Assembly (NCBI RefSeq): GCF_000968375.1
Contig: NZ_CP009933.1
Location: 1,612,001-1,676,000, forward strand
DNA: 64,000 nt
Source of the DNA: Clostridium scatologenes
GTDB lineage: Bacteria > Bacillota > Clostridia > Clostridiales > Clostridiaceae
Reading direction: 5' to 3'
Part shown: positions 1 through 8,324 of the stretch, one piece after another
Numbering within the stretch: the first letter of the stretch is position 1
Layout: each line of letters opens with the position of its first letter
Made by a program: the position numbers and the translations under genes
The notes under the pieces: generated by a model
What the model was told of the DNA's origin: nothing
What the model saw: the letters and a program-made list of their open reading frames with translations, nothing else
Database searches by the model: none

Positions 1-408
1 TCCATTTTTGAATTTATTCAAAAACTCTTCATTCTTAAAAAAATAGTCATTCAAAGCCCTAGCTTCCTTTGAAACGATATATTTGTTAGTATATAATTCA
101 ATTTCATCCATGATTTCTTCAATAGGTCTTTTTACTGTTGGAAGATAATCTGAAATATTGTACTCCAAAACCACTTCATACTTTTTAACATCTAGATTTC
201 CATCCTTTATACCTTCAATTTCTATTATTATTCCTTCTGTTATCTCATTACTTTTATTTGGTAAATTAGCTTTTATTTCTCCACTTTTATCTGCTAATAT
301 GCATACTATTTTATCACTATCTCTAAATATCACTTTCATTACCATTAATGATATTTTTATACTATTACTGCTTTTTATATCATTTAAAAAATTTTCTTTT
401 TTAATCAT
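1..408 (-). CDS. YhaM-type 3'-5' exoribonuclease, N-terminal part (partial)
   Basis: The minus strand is open from an ATG at 408 to the window edge, about 136 codons, with a GGAGGAG Shine-Dalgarno just upstream (411-420). Residues about 17-85 look like a small OB fold: a VCILADKSGEIKANLP stretch followed by a segment ending in VVLEY. Next comes LPTVKRPIEEI and a helical segment with ALNDYFFKNEEFLNKFKNG. In the YhaM/CBF1 family this is the link between the OB fold and the HD phosphohydrolase domain, which would lie outside the window. Such enzymes trim RNA and single-stranded DNA 3' ends in the cytoplasm. The family call rests on motif similarity read by eye. The catalytic HD residues cannot be seen. 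Confidence 0.65.
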   Translation of the reverse strand, partial: MIKKENFLNDIKSSNSIKISLMVMKVIFRDSDKIVCILADKSGEIKANLPNKSNEITEGIIIEIEGIKDGNLDVKKYEVVLEYNISDYLPTVKRPIEEIMDEIELYTNKYIVSKEARALNDYFFKNEEFLNKFKNG

Positions 409-628
409 ATCTTCTCCTCCAAATTAAGCATATTAAATAAGTATTAAAAACAAAAATCTTATTTTAAAAAATTTACTTGTTTACTTTTAGACATGTTGTA
501 AATTTAGTATATGTAAAAAATTTATTTATACTTACAATCGTATTTTATCATAAAATTTCTCACATTAATTAATTGAACTTAACCATTTTATAAAAAAGTT
601 TTTATTAACACCAATATTAACAATTTTC

Positions 629-739
629 ATTATCAATTAATAATAGAACCCATATAAAATATTTTTCAGAAATACCTTTACTTTTTCTCAATGTTAGTAT
701 ATTATAATAGCACACTTAATATTATCAATTGATAATATT
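629..739 (+). promoter_or_regulatory. Promoter and paired palindromic operator-like sites
   Basis: A perfect 22-bp palindrome (718-739, core ATTATCAATTGATAAT) lies just after a TATAAT -10 box (703-708, weak TTTACT-like -35 near 678). A near copy, ATTATCAATTAATAAT, with one mismatch, is at 629-644. The spacing puts the proximal copy at or just after the expected transcription start, where a repressor would block the kinase operon. The regulator is not identifiable here. Confidence 0.45.
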
Positions 740-772
740 CATTACAAATATTTATGTTTAAGGAGGATTTAT

Positions 773-991
773 ATGGGCATTTTTTCTTTTTTCTCAAGAA
801 GTTCAAGCAGACATCATCGCAATACTGATCATGGCAGCGATTATTACAAAAGAAAGCATCACAAAAAATCTGACTTCTTTAGTTCAATAATTGGAAGTGT
901 GTTTTCTTCCAAAAGTCATTCCCATAAACATTATTCTCATTCTGACCATAATCACTATCGTCATAAAAGACATCGCAGCTCATGGTCTTAA
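773..991 (+). CDS. Small His/Ser-rich basic protein upstream of a kinase
   Basis: This is a 72-residue protein with an AAGGAGG site at 762-768. It contains 13 histidines, many serines and many Lys/Arg, with clusters such as SHSHKHYSHSDHNHYRHK near the C terminus. No signal peptide or domain is recognised. Its last codons overlap the start of the downstream kinase by 10 bases, so the two are probably translationally coupled. The composition suggests metal or nucleic-acid binding, or a phosphorylation substrate for the neighbouring kinase; both are inference. Base composition is less AT-rich than the surrounding spacer, and the good Shine-Dalgarno supports a real gene. Confidence 0.6.
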   Translation: MGIFSFFSRSSSRHHRNTDHGSDYYKRKHHKKSDFFSSIIGSVFSSKSHSHKHYSHSDHNHYRHKRHRSSWS

Positions 992-1713
992 ATTTATTTA
1001 AAAAGGATAAAATATATTTGCCTAATGAGCAAATTGACAAATATACCATAATAAAAATAATTGGTGAAGGCAGATATGGAATTTGTTATTTAGCATCTAA
1101 TAACAATAAAAATTATATATTAAAACAACTAAAAAAAGAAATGCTAAAGAAAATAGGAAAAAAAGTCTACTTTGAAGGAGAAATATTGAGTTCTATTAAC
1201 CATAACTATATACCACAATTTATAGAAAAAATAGAAAAAGATAAATTTTCAGGTTATGTTTTAGAATTTAAAGAAGGCAAAACCTTTGAAGAAATAATTT
1301 TTAAGGATAACTATATTTTTAAAAGAAAAGAAATATATAAAATTTGTTTTCAGCTAATCAGCATTTTAAAGTATTTGCATAGTATGGGTATTGTTCATAG
1401 GGATATACGAGTACCAAATACACTATATAATAATGGTAAAGTTTATTTATTAGACTTTGGATTAGCTAGATGGATTAATGATGAACGCTATACTATAGAT
1501 GAGGATTTTTCATATCTAGGTGATTTTTTGTTACACTTATATTACACATCCTTTGAAATCGCAAACAAAAAAAGTAAACCTTGGTATGATGAATTAAATT
1601 TGTATAAAGAAGAATTGATGTTTTTGAAAAGACTTATGGGGATTGAAAAAAAATATAAAAGTTTAGATGAATTACAACTTGATTTCTTATGCTTTAAACG
1701 CTATGAAATATGA
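982..1713 (+). CDS. Hanks-type serine/threonine protein kinase, small YbdM-like
   Basis: The 243-residue cytoplasmic protein has the hallmarks of a eukaryotic-like kinase. These are a glycine loop GEGRYG (28-33), a likely ATP-anchoring Lys48 in YILKQL, an alpha-C Glu near 65-67, the catalytic loop HRDIRVPN (Asp141, Asn146) and DFG at 158-160. The C-lobe is short, and there is no membrane segment or PASTA region, so it is not the PrkC type. It is closer in size to Bacillus YbdM. It has no good Shine-Dalgarno of its own and starts inside the end of the His-rich gene, so coupling is expected. Its substrate is unknown. Confidence 0.8.
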   Translation: MVLNLFKKDKIYLPNEQIDKYTIIKIIGEGRYGICYLASNNNKNYILKQLKKEMLKKIGKKVYFEGEILSSINHNYIPQFIEKIEKDKFSGYVLEFKEGKTFEEIIFKDNYIFKRKEIYKICFQLISILKYLHSMGIVHRDIRVPNTLYNNGKVYLLDFGLARWINDERYTIDEDFSYLGDFLLHLYYTSFEIANKKSKPWYDELNLYKEELMFLKRLMGIEKKYKSLDELQLDFLCFKRYEI

Positions 1714-1760
1714 TTGACTATATTATCTATATAAAATATGTTAATAGAAAATATTTAAAA

Positions 1761-1812
1761 ATGCGTTGGTTTAAAACTATAATCTTTTATACCAACGCAT
1801 TAATTTTCTTTT
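1761..1812. terminator. Bidirectional rho-independent terminator
   Basis: A 10-bp perfect stem (ATGCGTTGGT at 1761-1770 with ACCAACGCAT at 1791-1800) is followed by a T-rich tract. It sits between the convergent kinase and recQ genes. Confidence 0.75.
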
Positions 1813-3946
1813 ATGCAGAATTTTTCATTTTGCATAAAGCTGCTTTTATAGCGGTATAACTTACCTCTTCTGGAAGCATTTCTTTTATATTTCTTAATTT
1901 TGTACTATCTGATTTTTCTATAGCTTGAAAAATGCATTCTTCATACTCTTTTGGTATAAAAAAATCTAGATTTACATCCATTCCCTCCATGGCACATCTC
2001 ATTATGTGATCCTCAATAGTCATAAATTTCAAGTTTCTTTCCTTGCTTATTTCTTCTAATGATTTTCCTTCATTAAACATATTTAAAGTTATAACATGAC
2101 TTGGAACATCATGTTTTTCAGACAAATCTTCCTTTAATTCTTTCATAGTTTTATTCGGAGTCTTTTCTGAAGGATGTTCTTTTATATAATCTCTTATAAT
2201 ATTTAGAAATTCTTCTCCATATTTTCGAAGCTTTGACTCTCCGACGCCTTTAATGTCAAGAAACTCTTCATCATTTTCAGGAAGTTTTTCACTCATATCT
2301 CTTAAAGCTGCATCTGCAAAAATTATATAAGGAGGTACTGCCTCTCTTTCCGATATAGTTTTTCTAAGAGATTTAAGCAGCAAAAAAAGAGAGTTTTCTT
2401 GAACAACTTTCTTCTTAGTCTTATGAATTTTTTGAAATACATTTTCTTCACCTTTAAGAACACTTACTGCCTTTTCCTTAAGTCTTACTACAGGAAATTG
2501 GCTTTCAGTAAGATATAAATATTCATCTGCTATAAGTACATTTATTAAATCCTTTATTTCCTTTACAGTATAATTTTTCATTATTCCATAAGTAGAAAGT
2601 TTTTCAAATCCAAAATCTAACACTTTTTTATCCTTTGAACCTCTTAGTACCTGTGATACTAAAACAGTGCCAAACCTCTGCTTCATACGAGCTATACATG
2701 AAAATATCTTTTGAGCATCTATGGTTATGTCTGAAAGCTCCGTCTCATCCTTACACACACTACAATTATCACAAAACTCTGGCACATCAGTTTCCCCAAA
2801 ATATTCTAAAATAAACTTTCTAAGACATTTAGTAGTATGACAATAATCAACAACATCCTGAAGCTTCCTGTATTCATTAATTCTTCTTTCTTCTGAAAAT
2901 ATGCTTTGCTCTATGAGAAACTTTTGAAGCATAATATCCTGAGCTCCAAATAATAAAATACATTCACTTGGTTCTCCATCTCTTCCTGCACGTCCTGCTT
3001 CTTGATAATATGCTTCAATATTCTTAGGTATATTATAATGTATAACATATCTTACGTTAGATTTATCAATTCCCATTCCAAAGGCATTAGTAGCCACAAT
3101 TATATTTACATTATCATACAAAAAATCCTCTTGAGCTTTTGTTCTAGCTGTATCACTCATACCTGCATGATATTTTCCTATAGAATAACCTTTCTTTTTA
3201 AGAGATTCATAAATATCGTCCACTTCTTTTCTAGTCCCTGCGTAAATTATTCCAACTTGATCTTTATTATTTTCTAAATACTTAAGTAGATAATCTTTCT
3301 TATTTTCTCCCCTAACCACAGAAAAATATAAATTTTTTCTATCAAAACCTGTAGTATACACATTAGAATCTTTAAGACCCAAAAGCTTTACTACATCTTC
3401 CTTAACTTCATTAGTTGCTGTAGCTGTAAAAGCTGAAACTATAGGTTTATGGTCTAATTTTTTTATTAATGGTGCAATAGACCTATAACTCGGTCTAAAA
3501 TCATGCCCCCATTGTGAAACACAGTGACATTCATCTATAGCAATCATTGATATATTAAGTGTCTTTATAAGCTCACAAAAACTTTCAGATTCCAATCTTT
3601 CTGGTGCAACATATAAAAGTTTCGTATATCCACTTACTGCCATTAATATTCTTTCTTGAAGTTCATACTGATCCAATGAACTATTTATAAAACTTGCCTT
3701 TACTCCTATATCATTAAGAGCATCTACTTGATCCTTCATTAGAGATATCAATGGAGATATCACTATTGTTATCCCCTTCATTAAAAGAGCAGGTATTTGA
3801 TAACATATAGACTTACCTGCACCTGTAGGCATTATAGCAAAGGTATCTCTTCCTTCCAATATACTATTTATTACCTTTTCTTGACCTTCTCTAAAACTAT
3901 CATATCCATAATATTTTTTTAACAAAACTTTAGCCTCTTCAAGCAT
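1811..3946 (-). CDS. recQ: ATP-dependent DNA helicase RecQ
   Basis: The 711-residue superfamily 2 helicase unwinds DNA 3'-5' in recombination and fork repair. Visible parts, in order, are Walker A TGAGKS (41-46), the DEAH-variant DECH box (138-141) followed by SQWGHDFRPS, the helicase C domain with QEAGRAGRDG, and a four-cysteine zinc site around 370-400. After these come an RQC winged-helix region, an HRDC domain (about 520-595) and a C-terminal helix-turn-helix extension of the HTH_40 type. That extension makes it longer than E. coli RecQ and is usual in Firmicutes. The start has an AGGAGG site 11 bases upstream. It is a single gene with its own terminator downstream. Confidence 0.95.
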   Translation of the reverse strand: MLEEAKVLLKKYYGYDSFREGQEKVINSILEGRDTFAIMPTGAGKSICYQIPALLMKGITIVISPLISLMKDQVDALNDIGVKASFINSSLDQYELQERILMAVSGYTKLLYVAPERLESESFCELIKTLNISMIAIDECHCVSQWGHDFRPSYRSIAPLIKKLDHKPIVSAFTATATNEVKEDVVKLLGLKDSNVYTTGFDRKNLYFSVVRGENKKDYLLKYLENNKDQVGIIYAGTRKEVDDIYESLKKKGYSIGKYHAGMSDTARTKAQEDFLYDNVNIIVATNAFGMGIDKSNVRYVIHYNIPKNIEAYYQEAGRAGRDGEPSECILLFGAQDIMLQKFLIEQSIFSEERRINEYRKLQDVVDYCHTTKCLRKFILEYFGETDVPEFCDNCSVCKDETELSDITIDAQKIFSCIARMKQRFGTVLVSQVLRGSKDKKVLDFGFEKLSTYGIMKNYTVKEIKDLINVLIADEYLYLTESQFPVVRLKEKAVSVLKGEENVFQKIHKTKKKVVQENSLFLLLKSLRKTISEREAVPPYIIFADAALRDMSEKLPENDEEFLDIKGVGESKLRKYGEEFLNIIRDYIKEHPSEKTPNKTMKELKEDLSEKHDVPSHVITLNMFNEGKSLEEISKERNLKFMTIEDHIMRCAMEGMDVNLDFFIPKEYEECIFQAIEKSDSTKLRNIKEMLPEEVSYTAIKAALCKMKNSA

Positions 3947-4178
3947 TAAAAGATAGACCTCCTGAATTTATTTGTATATCTTAAGAATAATACTAACCTC
4001 TATAGATTAAAAATATTCAAATTGTAATATTTATTTTCTATTTCTAATGACAATAATACATCATCAAATCTATAACATCAAGTCCCCCTATACATGGTAA
4101 GGATTTTATATCCCCCACTTTTCTTTTATTTTTTGCAATGAGACTTTCAAACTTGACCAAAATATAGTATACTTTTAA

Positions 4179-4436
4179 AATATAATTCAATTCACTCAAA
4201 AGCTAAAGAATAATTTTGGAAATATGATTCCTGTAAATACTTTATTTATCAATGTTACAGGAAGTTTTTTATTAGCTCTTATAACTACTGCAGCCTTGGA
4301 AAGCTTTAAGATAGGTGCCGATTTAAAGCTAGGTATATGCACAGGCTTTCTAGGTGATTATACTACTTTTTCTACATTTATATATGAAACTAGGTTTATT
4401 GTTACATTAAAAATATTTAGTGAGTATGTAGATTAA
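4179..4436 (+). pseudogene. crcB: Fragment of crcB/fluC fluoride channel
   Basis: The open frame contains NTLFINVTGSFLLALIT and LGICTGFLGDYTTFSTF, which match the conserved central region of CrcB/Fluc fluoride channels. Upstream, KLKNNFGN can be read in the same frame, but no start codon is found before a stop at 4176. The frame ends after about 70 more residues, before the last transmembrane helix. Both ends of the roughly 125-residue family are missing, so this is a relic. There is no fluoride riboswitch that I can recognise upstream. An ATG at 4226 could still start a 70-residue peptide, but without a Shine-Dalgarno. Confidence 0.65.
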
Positions 4437-4455
4437 CTTACATACTCACTTATTT
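4421..4455. terminator. Terminator hairpin after crcB relic
   Basis: TGAGTATGTA (4421-4430) pairs with TACATACTCA (4439-4448), followed by a T-rich stretch. The left arm overlaps the end of the relic reading frame. Confidence 0.6.
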
Positions 4456-4471
4456 TACTTTATAATTATTT

Positions 4472-4897
4472 TTAAATGATAAGAAACTTTTTAAAGAGTA
4501 GATGAAATAAAATTAGAGCTATCAATATAAATGATAAAATTCTATGTATCTTTAACCAATGTCCTCTCATATTTCTATTTATAAAAAATCCGTATATACC
4601 AAGTAAAGCTACTACAATCATCACTATTAATGCTGTAAGTCCTGGTATAGATACTCCCTTTGTCATATACATTAAATACAAATGTCCTAGTACTGCTATA
4701 GAAGCTATACTGCCTGCCATTTTGTGATATTTCACAACATATCTCATAACCATTCTGTAAAAATCAGAATAGCTTTTTTTATCCTTAGGAATCCTGTTTA
4801 TATACTTTTTATTAATATATTTCATAAAGAAATTAAGTAAAGCTATTCCATACCCCCAAAAGCTTATCCACCCCAACATCTTTCCAAATTCCTTCAC
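4472..4897 (-). CDS. Small four-helix membrane protein with conserved-looking histidines
   Basis: A GTG start at 4897 is preferred because AGGAGG lies 6-7 bases upstream; the upstream ATG at 4939 has no such site. The 141-residue product has four hydrophobic segments. Histidines sit near or inside them (KYHK, LGHLYL, GHWLKIHR, LFHLLF), a pattern reminiscent of cytochrome b561 or ferric-reductase-like heme proteins. This is a shape resemblance only; no family was recognised. It lies alone, convergent with the crcB relic and divergent from the CDF exporter. A role in metal or redox handling is speculation. Confidence 0.6.
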   Translation of the reverse strand: MKEFGKMLGWISFWGYGIALLNFFMKYINKKYINRIPKDKKSYSDFYRMVMRYVVKYHKMAGSIASIAVLGHLYLMYMTKGVSIPGLTALIVMIVVALLGIYGFFINRNMRGHWLKIHRILSFILIALILFHLLFKKFLII

Positions 4898-5141
4898 TTT
4901 ATCACCTCCTGTAAAATTTATGTATATTGTATCATGCAAAGTTATTTTTCACAAATACTTTTTATTATTTAGTAATATATGTTTTCTCACTTTTAAAGCA
5001 AAATAGTTAATAAAAGTACTAAAATTATACGTTTTTTAGTGCTATTTACTTCATTGTAGCATTTTCATTTGCTAAGCATATATTATTTAATAAAACATAA
5101 GTAATCTTGTAGTACTTAAGGAAAACAGGAGGCTACACAAA

Positions 5142-5996
5142 ATGAATAAAAAGAAAGCAGCTCTTTTATCTATAATATCAAATTCTACCCTTTTAATTTT
5201 AAAATTTATAGCTGCTATATCAATAGGTTCTATAAGTGTTATGTCTGAAGCCATTCACTCTTCTATGGATTTACTTGCAAGTTTCATCGCATTTATTTCT
5301 ATAAAAAAAGCTGCTATGGCTGAGGATGAAGAGCACCCTTTTGGACATGGTAAATATGAAAATGTTTCTGGTTTTGTAGAGGCACTTCTCATACTTTTTG
5401 CAGCAATTTTAATTATTTATGAAGCTTTAAAAAAAGTAATTTGCAGCTCTAGTATAGAAAATGTTGGTTCTGGTTTACTAGTGATGTTTGTATCTGCTTT
5501 TGTTAATTTCATAATTTCTACTGTACTTATGAAAATATCAAAGAAAACAAATTCTATTGCTCTAGAAGCAGACGCTCTTCATCTATTGACAGATGTAGCC
5601 ACAGCTTTAGGTGTATTTTTTGGACTTATACTTGTAAGAATCACTGGACTTTCAATAATAGACCCTATAGCAGCTATATTAGTAGCCTGTCTAGTTATCA
5701 AAACTTCTATAGATTTGATAAAAAAATCTTTAAATGATTTAGTTGACAGTAAACTTTCTGATGAGGATATAGAAAAAATTGTAATAATCATAAACTCTCA
5801 TAGAGACATTACAGGTTATCACAGGCTTAGAACAAGACAGTGCGGAGAAAATAAACAAATAGATATTCATTTAATAATCAACAGAAATTTTTCATTAATA
5901 GAAGCACATGATTTATGTGATAAGGTTGAAAGTGAAATAAAAGTATCTCTTCCTAAATCTTATGTATTAATTCATGCAGAACCTTCATATAAATAA
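5142..5996 (+). CDS. Cation diffusion facilitator (CDF) metal efflux transporter
   Basis: The 284-residue inner-membrane protein would export divalent metals (Zn, Fe, Mn or Cd) in exchange for protons. It shows about six transmembrane helices and the two metal-binding pairs of the family: His39/Asp43 in helix II (HSSMD) and Asp144/His147/Asp151 in helix V (EADALHLLTD). The signature HPFGHGKYE is at 65-73, and a cytoplasmic C-terminal domain carries further His residues. Site A with His in helix II favours a Zn/Cd-type protein, but metal choice cannot be fixed from sequence. The start has AGGAGG about 9 bases upstream. Confidence 0.9.
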   Translation: MNKKKAALLSIISNSTLLILKFIAAISIGSISVMSEAIHSSMDLLASFIAFISIKKAAMAEDEEHPFGHGKYENVSGFVEALLILFAAILIIYEALKKVICSSSIENVGSGLLVMFVSAFVNFIISTVLMKISKKTNSIALEADALHLLTDVATALGVFFGLILVRITGLSIIDPIAAILVACLVIKTSIDLIKKSLNDLVDSKLSDEDIEKIVIIINSHRDITGYHRLRTRQCGENKQIDIHLIINRNFSLIEAHDLCDKVESEIKVSLPKSYVLIHAEPSYK

Positions 5997-6064
5997 ATTC
6001 CTGAATAAAAAAACATTGTTTAGTCAAATTTCTCACGTACAAAATGTGGACTTGAGATAAGCAT

Positions 6065-6129
6065 AATGCGACGTAAGTTAAAGTGTAGTGAAAGTTACTT
6101 CACTTACATACACTTACGCCGCATTATTT
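6065..6129. terminator. Long hairpin between convergent genes
   Basis: AATGCGACGTAAGT (from 6065) pairs with ACTTACGCCGCATT (to 6125), with a second inner stem around AGTGAAAGT/ACTTCACT. A short T-run follows. It probably terminates both the CDF gene and the methyltransferase operon. Confidence 0.55.
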
Positions 6130-6150
6130 TTAAACTTCAAAAATTGAATT

Positions 6151-7230
6151 CTATTTTACTATCATTCTTTCCAAATTTTCTTTATTCACTGGATATCCAA
6201 TTTCCCTAGCAGTATCCATCATTGTCTGTATATTTTCTAAAGGTGTTTCTACAGGAAGACTGCATCCTGACATTATAACATATCCTTTAGGACTGTCATA
6301 ACCTTCCATAACGCTATTTATTACAGCATTTCTTACTTCATTTTTTGTACCTGCATACATAACATTAGATGGATCTATGTTACCTATTACCTTCATTTTG
6401 TCCCCTAGAGCCTTTTTACAATCAGAAAGACTCACTATATTATCCATACTAAAACCACCTACACCTATAGATGCCATTTCTCTTATGTCAGGCCATATTT
6501 TTTCTGTCTTTCCACATATATGCAAAACACAAGTTTTACCTCTTGAATTAATAAATTCTAAGAGTCTTCTTAAATAAGGAAGGCAGAAAGTTCTAAAATG
6601 TTTAGGACTTATTATAGTAGAAGAAGACAGAGGTTCTGAAATAGTAGGTGAAAATCCTATATCCATTATAACCTTAGCATACTCTATACAAGTTTGAAGT
6701 GAAATTTCACAAAGTTTATGTACTGCTTCTGGATCTTTAAAAAATAATTTTGTCATTTTTTCAATACCTATAAGAAAAAAAGCATTAGTAAATGGACCTA
6801 CAATACCTCCTGAACAAGGAACCTCTTTCCCCAATTCATCTGATAAATATTTCATAGCTTCTACAAACACTGGAAGTCTTCCATCTTTATAAGGATTAGC
6901 AACTTTTATTTTGCCAATATCTTTTATATCACTGATTGCAGGTCTCAAAAGATCTGCTGTATTATCTTCAGGTAACAAAATTTTAGCTCCCATAGCCTCT
7001 GCCCAAACATAAAGGTCAGTAAAAACTCTAACTCCATCCATTCCAAATTTTTTGTAAGCAGCTATTTGTGCTTCAGCTATAGCTTTACCACTAGTATTGA
7101 ATTCTGAAATTTTACAACCATAAATACGAGCCACTCCGTTTGCTATATTGGGGTTACAAGGTAATCTATCAACAATTTCTCCTTTACTCAACGCTATAGC
7201 TCTCTCCATAGGAGTCATTTGATCCTTCAT
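6151..7230 (-). CDS. URO-D-family methylcobamide methyltransferase (MtaA/CmuA-like)
   Basis: The 359-residue protein belongs to the uroporphyrinogen decarboxylase superfamily branch that moves methyl groups to or from corrinoid proteins. Visible features are the N-terminal MTPMERAIALSKGEIVDRLP, a zinc-ligand HxC motif (HICGKTEKIW) and a later cysteine in VIMSGCSLP, which together form the usual His-Cys-Cys zinc site. It begins 3 bases after the stop of the corrinoid protein and shares its operon. In acetogens such pairs belong to O- or N-demethylation systems feeding tetrahydrofolate. A true heme-pathway HemE is unlikely given the zinc motif and the neighbour. The acceptor and donor are unknown. 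Confidence 0.8.
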   Translation of the reverse strand: MKDQMTPMERAIALSKGEIVDRLPCNPNIANGVARIYGCKISEFNTSGKAIAEAQIAAYKKFGMDGVRVFTDLYVWAEAMGAKILLPEDNTADLLRPAISDIKDIGKIKVANPYKDGRLPVFVEAMKYLSDELGKEVPCSGGIVGPFTNAFFLIGIEKMTKLFFKDPEAVHKLCEISLQTCIEYAKVIMDIGFSPTISEPLSSSTIISPKHFRTFCLPYLRRLLEFINSRGKTCVLHICGKTEKIWPDIREMASIGVGGFSMDNIVSLSDCKKALGDKMKVIGNIDPSNVMYAGTKNEVRNAVINSVMEGYDSPKGYVIMSGCSLPVETPLENIQTMMDTAREIGYPVNKENLERMIVK

Positions 7231-7232
7231 AT

Positions 7233-7916
7233 TTAAACCCCCTGAACTAATTTGGTATTTAAACCGTTATCATTAATTTTATTTACCAAAGTTTTTGCAA
7301 ATTTAGCAGCTTTTGAAGCATCTGTAGTATATCCATCCGCTCCTATTTTATCTGCATAACTTTGTGATATTGGCCCTCCTCCTATCATAACTTTTACTTT
7401 ATCTTTCAATCCTTGTTCTTTTAATATATTTATAACCTCAGCCATACCATCCATAGTTGTAGTCATAAGTGTAGATAGAACTATTATAGATGCTCCTACT
7501 TCTTTAGCTTTTTCAACAAAATCTATTGGAGGTATATCTCTTCCAAGATCTATTACTTCAAATCCTTCTGTTTCCATCATTATTTTGACAAGATTTTTAC
7601 CTATATCATGAGTATCACCTTGAACTACTCCTATTACTACTTTTTCCTTAACTTCATTTTCATCTTTCTTTAAATGAGGTTTCAATACATCAAGTCCTGC
7701 ATACATAGCATCTGAACACATCAATAATTCTGGAATATAATATTCTCCTTCTTCATAAAGTTCACCTGCCTTGTTCATGCCATTAGCTAATCCTTTATCT
7801 ATAGCTTCATAAGCATTTACATTATTTTCTATGCATTGTTTTGAAATTTCTACAGTTTCATCTTCTTCCATATCAACAACTGCATCTGATAATTTTTTAA
7901 TTAATTCTTCTTTCAT
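7233..7916 (-). CDS. Corrinoid (B12-binding) methyl-carrier protein, MtbC/MtvC type
   Basis: The 227-residue protein has the two-domain layout of methyltransferase corrinoid proteins. There is a helical cap (1-90, with ELYEEGEYYIPELLMCSDAM) and a Rossmann-like cobalamin domain (about 91-215) with the lower-ligand motif DTHDIG (Asp101, His103, Gly106). Conserved LSTLMTTTM and MIGGGPIS segments follow. It carries the methyl group on Co between a substrate methyltransferase (MT1) and the adjacent URO-D-type enzyme (MT2). No MT1 gene or reductive activator lies beside it, so the methyl donor cannot be named. Confidence 0.9.
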   Translation of the reverse strand: MKEELIKKLSDAVVDMEEDETVEISKQCIENNVNAYEAIDKGLANGMNKAGELYEEGEYYIPELLMCSDAMYAGLDVLKPHLKKDENEVKEKVVIGVVQGDTHDIGKNLVKIMMETEGFEVIDLGRDIPPIDFVEKAKEVGASIIVLSTLMTTTMDGMAEVINILKEQGLKDKVKVMIGGGPISQSYADKIGADGYTTDASKAAKFAKTLVNKINDNGLNTKLVQGV

Positions 7917-8322
7917 CTTTTCATCTTCCTTTCAAGCTCATATAATTATATTTAATTTATATATTTATCTAGCATTTTTATTTTTATATTTAATTATGTA
8001 TAAATTCTGCACCCTCTTTCTCAAAATGCCCTATACTAATTGTATTTACTTTTATACCAGTTAGACAATGATTATTTGCAAATTTAATAGATATACCTCC
8101 TTCAATTATTGTTTGTTATACAACTGCTTTGAATAGAAAATAAAAAACAGCTCATCAAAGGCTGTTTTTTAACAATATATTCTCAGATTTAACATTCGTA
8201 TAATAAGCACAACACGAAGCAAAGCTTCGCAAGTTAAGAACTAATAGTGAAGAGTTAATAGTTAAGGATAACTTTTAGATATCGTAAAAAACCTACATTA
8301 ACTATTAATTATTCACTATTAA
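7917..8322. other. Intergenic region with a short ATT-started reading frame
   Basis: Upstream of the corrinoid gene, a strong GAAGGAGG on the minus strand (8096-8103) precedes a 32-codon open frame (8088 to 7990) starting with ATT rather than ATG. It begins IKFANNHCLTGIK and ends FEKEGAEFIHN. It may be a leader peptide or a gene remnant. The rest of the region holds the terminator at 8142-8170 and the inverted repeat at 8239-8324. Confidence 0.3.
8142..8170 (-). terminator. Rho-independent terminator of the ABC/two-component operon
   Basis: AAAAAACAGC (8142-8151) pairs with GCTGTTTTTT (8161-8170), giving a 10-bp stem with a U-run on the minus strand. It lies downstream of the histidine kinase gene. 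Confidence 0.7.
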
Positions 8323-8324
8323 CT
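8239..8324. repeat. Imperfect inverted repeat abutting the kinase stop codon
   Basis: AACTAATAGTGAAGAGTT (from 8239) is mirrored by TTAACTATTAATTATTCACT (8298-8317) with a loop of about 30 bases. It ends at the TAG of the histidine kinase. The arms resemble small dispersed intergenic repeats. Whether other copies exist in the genome cannot be seen from this window. Confidence 0.45.

Noticed and set aside
158..427. Plus-strand frame of 89 codons at the left edge
   Set aside because: It is the antisense shadow of the YhaM-like gene, which has a good ribosome site and protein-like sequence on the minus strand.
4021..4180. Fluoride riboswitch before the crcB relic
   Set aside because: No conserved fluoride-riboswitch core or stem arrangement could be read there.
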